A stretch of 64,000 nucleotides of DNA, from the NCBI GenBank assembly GCA_037974335.1, contig CM075729.1, positions 110,645,437-110,709,436 of the forward strand. The letters run 5' to 3'. Position 1 is the stretch's first letter. The number at the start of each line of letters is the position of its first letter. Under the pieces are notes generated by a model. That model saw only the letters and a program-made list of their open reading frames with translations. It was not told the DNA's origin and ran no database searches. The DNA is from Prionace glauca. Lineage: Eukaryota; Chordata; Chondrichthyes; Carcharhiniformes; Carcharhinidae. Positions 53,457 through 63,705 of the stretch are shown here, in pieces. Position numbers and translations under genes: made by a program.

Positions 53457-53895
53457 TGTCTGTAAAACCCAAACGTTAACCCCCTTCTTGGCTAAAGCTT
53501 ATTTCCCTGTTTGCTTGGATACCGTAAATGTTACGTAGGGGTCAAGTGGAGGTTTCCACTGGCTGATTGCCAAACTGAACAGATGTGAGTTCCTGCATCA
53601 AGGGTCATTTCTATTGTGTCTGGGCAGTGACTGAATCCATTCGTTATTATTGCAAATATGTTCCCTCATAAGAATCTTCCAGATGAGTTCTGCTAGCTCA
53701 TGGTTCCCAGGCCTTTGGCTCCAAACTTTTCACCTGTTCCATCATGCCTTGCAGTAATTTGCATTGGCCAACATGTATAATCACAGTAAAATACTTGAAA
53801 TACATTTAGAACAGCAGCTTATATGTTTTAAAATCATTGGTTACTCGTTTAATTCACTTATTGCATCTATATGTAAGTATCATTTTAACTCATAA
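53457..53895. other. unassigned sequence
   Basis: No gene or repeat is recognised. Confidence 0.35.
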
Positions 53896-54181
53896 AGGGG
53901 GGGCGGTTTAGAACAGAGTTGAGGAGGAACTTCTTCACTCAAAGGGTGGTGAATCTCTGGAATTCTCTGCCCGTTGAAGTGGTGGAGGCTGCCTCGCTAA
54001 ATATTTTTAAGAAACGGGTTGATGGGTTTTTGATAAGAGAAGGGATTAAGGGTTATGGGGAGAGGGCGGGAAGGTGGAGCTGAGTCACGACAGATCAGCC
54101 ATGATCTTATTGAATGGCGGGGCAGGCTCGAAGGGCCAGATGGCCTACTCCTGCTCCTATTTCTTATGTTCTTATGTTCTT
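53896..54181 (+). mobile_element. young CR1 LINE, very short copy
   Basis: Nearly identical to 12655-12938, including AACTTCTTCACTCAAAGGGT and the tandem TTATGTTC tail. The G run here is seven long, the length that keeps the ORF2 frame open. It lies directly before another CR1. Confidence 0.92.
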
Positions 54182-54291
54182 ACCTTGGTAGAGAATCCCA
54201 CCCTCCCACCTCCTCTAACCTAATTATAAGTGTATGGGAAGTTTTTTTTTATATTTTTATTTTTATTTTTCTGCTGGTAATTGTTTCAGGG

Positions 54292-55215
54292 ATGGCAGTT
54301 CAGGCAGTGTGCTGCATCTCCTGTGGGATGTATGTGGTGAGGGAGTCCAGTAGTGTTTCAGGTGATTTTACTTGTAGGAAGTGTGTTCGATTATAGCTTC
54401 TGGAAGAGCGTGTAAAGGAGCTGGAGGTGGAATTAGAGGAACTCCGCATAATTCGGGAGGTGGAGACGGACATCGATAGGAGTTATAAGGAGATAGTCAC
54501 TCCTAGAAATGAGTCTTGGGTCACTGCCAGAAAGAGGGGAAAGAAGCAATCGGGGGGACAATCCCCGAGGGCTGTTCCCCTCCAAAATAGGTTTTCGGTC
54601 CTGGAGGTTACAGTTGAGGAGGAATCAATTGGGGATAGCCAAAGGGAGCAGGTCTCTGGGGGTGAGACTATTGTGAAACCTCAGATGGTTAGGGGATGTA
54701 AAAGATTGGGCCTCGTGATTGGGGACTCCACAGTTAAGGGGAGGGATAGGAGAGTCAGAAGTAATGGTAGGGACTCAGGGCTGGTGTGTTGCCTACCAGG
54801 GGCTGGGGTCCGGGATGTATCGGAAAGGGTATTCAGGACTCTTAGGGGAGAGGGAGATCAACCCCAAGTTATAGTTCATGTGGGGACACATGACATAGGG
54901 AGGTTAAGGGAAGGGGATATTAAGCAGAGATTTATGGAGTTGGGGTGGAAACTAAAGGCCAAGTCAGAAAGAGTAGTTATCTCTGGACTCTTGCCTGTGC
55001 CACGGGATAGTTTAGAGAAGAATAGAGAGAGGGAAAGTTTGAACTCGTGGCTGAGGGGATGGTGCAGGAGGGAGGGGTTCAGGTACTTAAGCAATTGGGG
55101 CTCATTCTGGGGAAGGTGGGAACTCTACAAGAGTGATGGTCTACACCTGAATCAGAGGGGAACCAATATCCTGGGGGGTAAATTTGCAAAGGCTATGCAG
55201 GGAGGTTTAAACTGA
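54292..55215 (+). pseudogene. CR1 ORF1: zinc motif, coiled coil, SGNH esterase
   Basis: The frame opens MAVQAVCCISCGMYVVRESS with a second pair FTCRKC, a probable zinc-binding unit. A TAG at 54394-54396 then interrupts, and the same frame goes on with LLEERVKELEVELEELRIIR, a short leucine-rich coiled coil. The esterase follows: counting from the GTG at 54427, GDS lies at residues 99-101, CCLPGAGVRDVSERV follows, VIVHVGTHDIG near 145, SGLLPVPRD, and DGLHLN at 237-242. The catalytic Ser and His are kept. The Asn usual in GTND is His. ORF1 of CR1 is thought to bind RNA and membrane or lipid partners. Confidence 0.88.
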
Positions 55216-55316
55216 TTCGGAGGGGGGGTGGGATCCTGAGTAGAGGGGGTGAAAGTAAGGGGGGCATAGATGGGGACTGCAATGCACGGCATTGTGGGGG
55301 TGGGGCAGAGCAGGGT

Positions 55317-57960
55317 TTGAAATGCGTATACTTTAATGTGAGGAGTATTCGCAATAAAGTGGATGAACTTGCAGCATGGATCAGTACCTGGGACTTCGAT
55401 GTTGTGGCCATTTCAGAGACATGGATAGAGCAGGGTCAGGAATGGTTGTTGCAGGTCCCGGGGTTCAAATGCTTTAGTCGGAGTAGAGAAGGAGGTAGAA
55501 GGGGGGGGAGGGGTAGCATTATTAGTCAAGGACTGTATCACAGTGTCAGAGAGGAAGTTTGATGAGGACTTGTCTGTTGAGGTAGTATGGGCGGAGATTA
55601 GAAATAGGAGAGGAGAGGTCACCCTGTTGGGAGTCTTTTATAGACCTCCTAAAAGTTCTAGAGAGGTTGAGGAAAGGATTGCGGAGACGATCCTGGTTAG
55701 GAGTGAAAGTAATAGGGTAATTGTTATGGGGGACTTTAACTTTACTAATATTGATTGGAATTGCTATAGCTCTAGCTCGTTAGAGGGGTCAGTTTTTGTA
55801 CAAAGCGTGCAGGAAGGTTTTTTGACTCAGTATGTAGATAGGCCAACTAGAGATGAGGCTATATTGGATTTGGTGCTGGGAAATGAGCCAGACCAGGTGC
55901 TAGACTTGGAAATTGGTGTGCATTTTGGTGATAGTGACCACAATTCGGTAAAATTCACCTTAGTGAAGGAAAGGGATAGGCATGAACCTCGGGTCAGTAG
56001 TTTTAGCTGGGGGAAGGGTAATTATGAGGCTATTAGGAGAAAATTAGGAAGCATAGGTTGGACTAGGAGATTACAGGGACTGGGAACATCCGAAATGTGG
56101 AGTTTTTTCAAGGAGCAGCGACTGCGAGTCCTTGATAGGTATGTCCCTGTTAGGCAAGGAGGAATTGGTAGAGCTAGGGAACCGTGCACTAAAAAAGTTG
56201 ATTCATTGGTTAAAAAGAAAAAGGAGGCTTATGTTCGGATGAGACTTGAGGGCTCAGGTAGTGCATTAGAAAGTTTTAGATTGGCTAGGAGGGAGTTGAA
56301 GAGTGAGTTAAGAATGGCTAAAAGAGGACACGAGAAGACTTTGGCTGATAGGATTAAGGAGAATCCTAAGGCGTTTTACAGGTATGTCAAGAACAGAAGG
56401 TTGGTTAGGGCAAGATTAGGGCCAGTTACAGACAGCAGAGGGAAGTTGTGGTGGAACCAGAAGAGATTGGAGAGGCATTGAACCAATATTTCTCTTTGGT
56501 GTTCATGCAGGGGGACATGAATATAGCTGAGGAGGACACTGGGTTGCAGGGGTGTAAAATAGACAGTATTGCAGTTGATAAGGAGGATGTGCTGGATATT
56601 CTGGAGGGTTTGAAAATAGATAAGTACCCTGGTCCGGATGGGATTTACCCTAGGATTCTCTGGGAGGCAAGAGAGGTGATTGCAGAGACTCTGGCTCTGA
56701 TCTTTAGGTCGTCGTTGGTCTCTGGTATAGTACCAGAAGATTGGAGGATAGCGAAGGTTGTCACATTGTTTAAGAAGGGGAACAGAGACTTCCCCGGGAA
56801 TTATAGGCCGGTGAGTCTTACTTCTGTTGTGGGCAAGGTTTTAGAAAAAATTATTAGGGATAGGATTTATAGTTATTTGGAGAGTAATGAATTGATTGGA
56901 GATAGTCAGCATGGTTTTGTAGTGGGTATTGAGTTTTTTGAGAAAGTGACCAAAGAGGTGGATGGGGGTAAGGCAGTTGACGTGGTATATATGGATTTTA
57001 GTAAGGCGTTTGATAAGGTTCACCATGGTAGGCTTCTGCAGAAAATGCAGATGTGTGGGATTGAGGGTAATCTCGGAAATTGGATCAGGAATTGGCTAGC
57101 AGATAGGAGACAGAGGATGGTGGTTGATGGTAAATATTCGTCATGGAGTTTGGTTACGAGTGGTGTGCCTCAGGGATCTGTTTTGGGGCCACTGCTGTTT
57201 GTAATTTTTATTAATGATCTGGATGAGGGTATAGTTGGGTGGATTAGTAAATTTGCTGATGACACCAAAGTCGGAGGTGTGGTAGATTGTGAGGAAGGGT
57301 GTCATAGTTTGCAGGGAGACTTAGACAGGTTGCAGAGCTGGGCCGAGAGGTGGCGGATGGAGTTTAATGCGGAGAAGTGTGAGGTAATTCATTTTGGTAG
57401 GAATAACAGATGTGTCGAGTATAGGGCTAACGGGAGGACTTTGAATAGTGTGGATGAACAGAGGGATCTAGGTGTATGTGTACATAGATCCCTGAAAGCT
57501 GGGAATCAAGTAGATAAGGTTGTTAAGAAGGCATACGGTGTCTTGGCGTTTATTGGTAGGGGGATTGAATTTAGGAGTCGCAGCGTCATGTTGCAACTAT
57601 ACACAAGTCTGGTGCAGCCGCACTTGGAGTACTGTGTGCAGTTCTAGTCCCCACATTACAGGAAGGATGTGGAGGCTTTGGAGAGGGTGCAGAGGAGGTT
57701 TACCAGGATGTTGCTTGGTATGGAGGGGAAGTCCTATGAGGAGAGGCTGAAGGATTTGGGGTTGTTTTCGCTGGAAAGAAGGCGGCTAAGAGGGGATCTT
57801 ATTTAAACATATAAGATAATTAGAGGTTTAGACAGGGTGGATAGTGATAGCCTTTTTCCTCTGATGGAGAAAGCTAGCACGAAGGGGCATGGCTTTAAAT
57901 TAAGGGGTGGTAGTTATAGGACGATGTCAGGGGTAGGTTCTTTACCCAGAGGGTGGTGAG
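55317..57960 (+). pseudogene. CR1 ORF2 with several breaks
   Basis: Endonuclease: KCVYFNVRSIRNKVDEL, VAISETWIEQGQEW, then a frame change in the G run near 55500-55512, then GVFYRPPKSS, GDFNFTNIDWN and DSDHNSVKF. A second frame change lies near 56445. Reverse transcriptase: YPGPDGIYPRIL, NYRPVSLTSVVGKVLEKII, VVYMDFSKAFDKVHHGRLL, GVPQGSVLGPLLFVIFINDL and FADDTKVGG. About seven codons (RSCLTNL in relatives) are missing in frame after QHGFVVG near 56930. Stops follow at 57645-57647 (Trp in relatives) and 57804-57806, and another shift near 57930. All catalytic residues of both domains are still recognisable. Confidence 0.9.
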
Positions 57961-58150
57961 GGATTGGAATGCCCTGCCAGCTGCAGTTGTAAATGCGCCT
58001 AGTTTGGGGGCGTTTAAGAGATCCGTGGATAGGTTTATGGACGAAAAGGGATTGGTTTAGGTTAGTGGGTCATTGTTTTTTAACTGGTTGGCGCAACATC
58101 GTGGGCCGAAGGGCCTGTTCTGCGCTGTAATGTTCTATGTTCTATGTTCT

Positions 58151-59022
58151 AAGAGTAGTATGGCAAAATTTGCAGGTGACAGTAGCTGGGTGGCAGAGCA
58201 AAATTTGCAGAGGATGCTGAAAGTCTGCAAAGGGATATGGATAGTCTAAGTGAGTGGCGAAGTTCTGGCAATGGAGTACAATGTTGGTAAATGTGAGGTC
58301 ATCCATTTTGGTAGGAATAACAAAAAAATGAACTGTTATTTAAATGGTAAAAAAAATTGCAGCATGCTGTATGCAGAGGGACCTGGGTGTCCTTGTACAG
58401 GAATCTCAAGGAGTTGGTTTGCAGGTGCAGCAGGTAATTAAGAAGGCAAATGGAATTTTGTCCTTCATTGCTAGAGGGATGGAGTTTAAAAACAGCGAGG
58501 TTATGCGGCAGCTGCATAAGGTATGGGTGAGGCCACATCGGCAGTACTGTGTACAGTTTTGGTCTCCTTAATTGAGAAAGGACGTACCAACAGAGGTGGT
58601 TCACTCGGTTGATTCCAGAGTTGAGAAGGTTGGCTTATGAGGAGAAATACTCATTGGAATTCAGAAGAAGTAGGGGAGATCTTATAGAAACATATAAGAT
58701 TATGAAGGGAATCTATACGATAGAAGCAGGGAAGTTCTTTCCACTGACAGGTGAAACTAAAACTAGGGGGCATAGCCTCAAAATAAGGGGAAGCAGATTT
58801 AGGACTAGGTTGAGGAGGAACTTCTTCACAAATATGGTTGTGAATCTGTGGAATTCCCTGTCCAGTGAAGGTTACCTCATTCAATATTTTTAAGGCAAGG
58901 ATGGATAGACTTTTGAACAGTAAAAGAATTAAGGGTTATGGGATCAGCCCTGATCTTAATGAAGGCCGGTGCAGGCTCGAGGGGCCTACTCCTGTTCCTC
59001 GTTCTTATGTCCTTATTTAAGA
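58151..59022 (+). mobile_element. older CR1 LINE 3' end
   Basis: It begins at the catalytic-motif region (AGTATGGCAAAATTTGCAGG), then MEYNVGKCEVIHFGRNNKKM, QRDLGVLVQESQGVGLQVQQ and IARGMEFKNSEVMRQLHKVW, ending GGCCTACTCCTGTTCCTCGT then TCTTATGTCCTTATTT. Several frame breaks. Confidence 0.85.
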
Positions 59023-59729
59023 TTGCAAGGTCTTGCCGGAAATTGGCAGGCAGTTGTTTTAATGAGCTTTCATGAGATGCAAATGATTGTAAATGGTATT
59101 CACACCAGCTGATAGTGGGATGACTGACTTGCCATTATCTCGCTGTTGGGAGAATTACAACATGATTTTGCACCATTGAGTTTCTGACCCTAACCATGTC
59201 CTGTGATGGGCAAATTCTATCCAAAATGCTTGAGAAGTTGGGAAGTGTACCTTTATTAAAGTGACAATAATTCTTTGACTTGGGTAATATTATTGGAATT
59301 GTTATGGTTAAAACCTATAAAGATTGCCACTAGACGGGCAGTTTAATTATATACTTGTGGCAAAGCATGTTTTTATTTGTTGTCGTTGTTCTGCTGGACT
59401 GCTTTAACTATGTAATTTTAATCTTACGTACTTAAGTTTTCTTTTTTTAAAATCTTTTCATTTTTAAAATTCTACAGTTGCCATTGGTGTTTTATGTTTT
59501 TGGGGTCAGCAACTTCCTCCTCATGGTTCAATACAAAAGACCAGTTTACAGATTAACTAGACAGGTTACATTCTGGGGTTTGGCCATCCCAGTATTTAAC
59601 CTCAACCATTTTCTGATTCCATCAGTCACACCAGCCTTATTCTGAATCTAAGCTTCTTTCTGAGGTCTGACTAGAGTCTGGATTACACTGTGTAGATACT
59701 CTTCTACGTCTCAAATGGCCTCTTTAATT
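59023..59729. other. unassigned sequence
   Basis: No gene or repeat is recognised. Confidence 0.35.
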
Positions 59730-60056
59730 AGTTTTAATGTTCGTCCATGGGATGTGGGCATCGCTGGCTGACCAACATCTATTGCCCATCCCTGAGATCA
59801 TTTGAGAGTCAGTCACATTGCTGTGGAGTCACATGTAGGCCAGGCCAGGTAAGGACAGCAGATTTCCTTCCCTAAAGGGCATTAGTGAACCAGATGGGTT
59901 TTTATGGCTTTGGCTTCATGGTCATCTTGAGACTTTTAATATCAACTATATATTAAGTTCAAATTTCAACACCAGGGGTGGATTCAAAGCCAGATTCCCT
60001 GGGTTTCTGGATTACAAGCCTAGCAACAAAACCACTATGCTACTGCCTCCCCTAAG
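59730..60056 (-). mobile_element. SINE-2, near complete
   Basis: The right end on the minus strand is tRNA-like: GGGGAGGCAGTAGCATAGTG contains box A TAGCATAGTGG, and GGCTTTGAATCCACC is a box B relic. The body has GGACAGCAGATTTCCTTCCC and TCACATGTAGGCCAGGCCAG. Copies or parts lie at 5263-5530, 14469-14590 and 17268-17440. Confidence 0.7.
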
Positions 60057-60537
60057 CCACTCAGCATTCTGACTTGGAAATATATCGGCTGTTCCTTCAC
60101 AGTCGCTGGATAAAAACCCTGGAACTCCTTCCCTAACAGCACTGAAGATAGACCTTTTTTTTTAATTTCAAGGAAATGATGCATTCAAAGCCAGTTTTTC
60201 TCCTTAATCCAGGCTTTTTTCAAGGCCTCCAGAGTAATGGAACAGAGTCCTTTTTTTCCCTCCAATATCCTGCATCTCGATAGGATAGGACAGGTTTCGA
60301 TATTCTTTTGAGCAAAGCAGTTAACAACTTAAACTAAGTCAAATGAACTGAGGGATCAGTTTAACGAGCAGTTCCTTATGACATTACTGCATCAAGTAAG
60401 AAAGAAATCTAGAACAAAACTTGAAACATCAAAGAAAGAGTGAAAGAGGGGTCAATAAAAAGAACCCAGTCTCTGCGCTGCCCACTAGGCATGGCGGTGT
60501 TTAAACACTTGCGATAAATCCCCAACCGCTTGCAGTT
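60057..60537. other. unassigned sequence
   Basis: No gene or clear repeat. Confidence 0.35.
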
Positions 60538-60766
60538 TGATTTTGATTCGATTTATTATTGTCACATATATTGACATACAGTGAAAAGTATTGTTTCTTT
60601 TGTGCTCTATAGACAAAACATATCGATCATAGAGAAGAGAAAGAGAGAGTGCAGAATGTAATGTGACAGCCATAGCTAGGGTGTAAAGAAAGATCAAGTT
60701 AATGCGAGGTAGGTCCATTCAAAAGTCTGACAGCAGCAGGGAAGAAGCTGTCCTTGAGTCGGTCAA
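60538..60766 (-). mobile_element. L2-clade LINE 3' end
   Basis: TTGATTCGATTTATTATTGT is the reverse-complemented tail, followed by TACAGTGAAAAGTATTGTTT and AGCAGCAGGGAAGAAGCTGT. Very similar to 9465-9700. Confidence 0.85.
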
Positions 60767-61030
60767 GGCAGAGGCAAAGTGTAGACAGAGTCTAAAGTGT
60801 GTTTTGTGGAAACTGCTCTTAGTTATAAAGTATGCATTCTATTGCAGTGCATTTACAACACCAAAGAGATCCAACTCACAGTAGGGCAATATATTTAAAC
60901 CAGAGAGATTCAAGATGGAGATATCTACTACTGATATGTTAGCTTGAGCTAGCCTTGCTGTCACACATGACTTTAGTCAAGATTATTTGTATTATTCCTA
61001 CTTAGATTTTTTTTAAAAATCATATCCGGA
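60767..61030. other. unassigned sequence
   Basis: No gene or clear repeat. Confidence 0.3.
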
Positions 61031-61270
61031 TGTGTGCACCACTGATTAGGCCAGCATTTATTGCCCATCCTGAGGTGTCATTCAGAAGTTGAGCTGCCTT
61101 CTTGAACCACTGAAGTCTCTGAGGTATAGGTACGCCCACAGTGCTGTTAGGAAGGGAATTCCAGGACTCCAGTGACAGCAAATGAGTGGCAATATATTTG
61201 CTAGTTCGTGGGTTTTCAAAGTGCCATGTAAGGAACCTTGGTGAGTATACACAATTACCACTGTTCATCA
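61031..61270 (-). repeat. probable dispersed repeat fragment
   Basis: GGCCAGCATTTATTGCCCAT, CACCCACAGTGCTGTTAGGA-like and GGAATTCCAGGACTCCAGTG resemble a repeat common in sharks. The opening overlaps in wording with SINE-2 (GCATCGCTGGCTGACCAACA at 59758), so the two may be related. Confidence 0.4.
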
Positions 61271-61358
61271 GTGATAGAGGAATTGAATGTCTGTGGAAGG
61301 ATAGCGATCAAGCAGGCTGTTTTCATTCTCTTGAGTTTTGGTTGGAGCTCCACTCAAA

Positions 61359-61888
61359 ATGGTAGCACAATGACACAGTGGTTAGCACAGTTAAAAGTTG
61401 GACTGGGGTAAACACTGTAAAAAGTTGGACTGGGGTAAACACTGTAAAACGTTGGACTGGGGTAAACACTGTAAAAAGTTGGACTGGGGTAAACACTGTA
61501 AAACGTTGGACTGGGGTAAACACTGTAAAACGTTGGACTGGGGTAAACACTGTAAAACGTTGGACTGGGGTAATCCACATCATGACAATGGTTAGCACCA
61601 GGGACCCAAGTTCAAATGTGGCCTTAGGTGATTGTGTGGCATTTCACATTCTCCCATTTATGTGTGAGTTTCCTCCAGGTGGTCTGGTTTCCTCCAGCAG
61701 TACAAAAATATGCAGGTCAGATGGATTGGCCGTGATAAAGTGCTCTTTACGTGTCAAGATGTGTAAATTAGATGGATTAGACATGGGATAGTGTGGGGTA
61801 GTGGGCCTGGATACAAAACTCTGTCAGAGAGTCAGTGCAGATTCGATGGGCCAAATGGCCTCCTCCTGCACTGGAGTGATGCTACGAT
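61359..61888 (+). mobile_element. tRNA-headed SINE split by an amplified foldback end
   Basis: The head (GGTAGCACAATGACACAGTG, GTTAGCAC) is at 61359-61388 and the rest (GGGACCCAAGTTCAAATGTG, GATGGATTGGCCGTGATAAA, TCCTCCTGCACTGGAGTGAT) from 61599. A 200-bp insert with a 10-bp duplication separates them. Confidence 0.82.
61389..61588 (+). repeat. 27-bp tandem array made from a foldback-element end
   Basis: Seven units of 27 bp carry GTTGGACTGGGGTAAACACT followed by GTAAAA or GTAAAAC. The last unit runs into CCACATCATG. These words are the outer end of the foldback elements (compare GTTGGACTGGCGTAAACACA at 45245). TGGTTAGCAC is duplicated on both sides (61379-61388 and 61589-61598). Confidence 0.9.
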
Positions 61889-61988
61889 ACAGGCAAGTGG
61901 AGAGTATTTTATTATACTCCTGACCTGTGCCTTGTGGTTGGTGGACAGACTTTGGGGAGTCAGCAGGTGAATTACTCATGCTAGGAAC

Positions 61989-62170
61989 TGTAAGAAGACT
62001 CACAACATCATGTCAAAATCCAACAGGATTATTTGGAATCGCGAACTCTCAGAGCACAGCTCCTTCGTCAGAGCAGCGCTCCGAAAGCTCGTGATTCCAA
62101 ATAAAGCTGTTGGACTTTAACCTGGTGTTGTGAGACTTCTTACTGTGTTTACCCCAGTCCAACATCAGCG
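61989..62170. mobile_element. foldback (hairpin) element
   Basis: Left arm TAAGAAGACTCACAACATCA, AATCCAACAGGATTATTTGG and GCTCCTTCGTCAGAGCAGCG; right arm GCTCGTGATTCCAAATAAAG, CTGTTGGACTTTAACCTGGT and GTTGTGAGACTTCTTACTGT, ending ACCCCAGTCCAAC. Confidence 0.85.
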
Positions 62171-62382
62171 TGTGTCAGGAAAACAGAGTTGGTTTTAAGA
62201 GATTTATATTTGTTGTCGAAAACATTAAAAATAAGATATAGGCTCAGATATGTTTAATTGGAAGTTTCGATGCTGGCAAGGAAACTGTGATTAGTTTTCA
62301 GGCTGAACAAACAGCACTTGTCTGTGTAGGAGTTTTATTTGCACATCCAGCTGAGACTTTATTGTGTTTTACAGCTTCAGAA

Positions 62383-62642
62383 TAAAGATACAAAAGTCTG
62401 AGGTCACGTACCGACATACTCAAGAATAGCTTCTTCCCTGCTGCCATCAGACTTTTGAATGGCCTAGCCTTGAATTAAGTTGATCTTCTTCTATCCCTGG
62501 CTATGATTGTAACATTACATTCTACACTCTCTCGTTTTCTTCTCTGGATTGGTGTGCTTTGTCTGTATAACACACAAGAAACAATACTTTTCACTGTATG
62601 TTAAATGTACGTGACAATAATAAATCGAATCAAATCAAATCC
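62383..62642 (+). mobile_element. L2-clade LINE 3' end
   Basis: GATACAAAAGTCTGAGGTCA, CTTCTTCCCTGCTGCCATCA, then a tail with CAAGAAACAATACTTTTCAC and AATAATAAATCGAATCAAAT. Confidence 0.85.
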
Positions 62643-62844
62643 TGAGAGTTGCCTAGCAATACAGATACTTTTCTTTACCTGAAAATCTGTAGCAAAAAGC
62701 AAGTCATGCCTCTTGCCGTTGAGCTGGAGACTGGAGGAGAGAAAGGATAAACTCCCAGGTTTGCTTAATGTTGGAAACTTATAATGGATTAAGATCTTCA
62801 GACAACCAGGGTGAGAGTTCCACAGAGAACATGAGTAATTCCAT

Positions 62845-63180
62845 TTACATTTCCTGCTGCCTCGGCAAAGCAGCCACATAATCAAGGACCCCATGCACCC
62901 TGGACATTCTCTTCTCCATCTTTTTCTGTGGGGAAGAAGAGACAGAAGTCTGACATCATGCATTAACCCGCTCATTAAAAACAGCTTCTTCCCTGCTGCC
63001 ATCAGACTTTTGAATGGACCTACCTTATAATAGGTTGAACTTTCTCCACATCCTAGCTGCGATTGTAACACTGCACCCTCTCCTTCCCTTCTCCCTTGAA
63101 CACAATGTTTTGTCTGTATAAGGTGCAAGGAGCAATGCTTTTTATTGTGTACCAATACTTGTGACAATAATAAATCAAAG
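62845..63180 (+). mobile_element. L2-clade LINE 3' end
   Basis: GCTGCCTCGGCAAAGCAGCC, ATAATCAAGGACCCCATGCA, then AACAGCTTCTTCCCTGCTGC and tail GACAATAATAAATCAAAG. The second L2 end within 800 bp. Confidence 0.85.
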
Positions 63181-63246
63181 CCTCTGACCTACTATTTTAG
63201 TTTTATATGGCTTATCCACTTCAGTTTCTGGTGAATGGTAGCATCC

Positions 63247-63563
63247 AGGGCAGCACGGTGGCACAGTGGTTAGCACTGCTGCCTCACAGCGCCAGGCACC
63301 CGGGTTCAATTCCAGCCTCGGGTCACCATCTGTGTGGAATTTGCACATTCTCTCCATGTCTGCGTGGGTTTCCTCCAGATCCTCCAGTTTCCTCCCACAC
63401 TCCAAAGATGTGCAGATTAGGTTGATTGGCCATGCTAAATTGTGTCAGGGGAATTGACAGGGTAAATGTGTACGGTTGCAGGAATTGGGTCTGGGTGGGA
63501 TTGTGGTCGGTATAGATTTGATGGGCTGAATGGCCTCCTTCTGCATTGTAGGGATTCTATGAG
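63247..63563 (+). mobile_element. tRNA-headed SINE
   Basis: Head GGCAGCACGGTGGCACAGTG, box B GGTTCAATTCC near 63303, body GATTGGCCATGCTAAATTGT, tail CTCCTTCTGCATTGTAGGGA then TTCTATGA. Near full length. Confidence 0.88.
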
Positions 63564-63705
63564 TCAGTACTGACAATGCCGTTGAATGTCAAGGTGGTGG
63601 GGAGGGTGAAGAGTGAATTGGAGCTTTAAAATCGATAGGTGACTTGTTGGGTAACAGAAAGAAGTGGAGCAGAGCTGGAAAATAAATTTCAGATACAGAC
63701 TGAAT

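Larger units (their letters stand above)
54182..58150 (+). mobile_element. near full-length CR1 LINE, inactive
   Basis: Contains a possible 5' leader (54182-54291), ORF1 (54292-55215), ORF2 (55317 to about 57960) and a 3' UTR ending GGGCCGAAGGGCCTGTTCTG then three TGTTCTA-type repeats. It is the most complete CR1 by structure but has about six coding breaks. Its left border is the tail of the short young CR1, its right border another old CR1. Confidence 0.9.
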
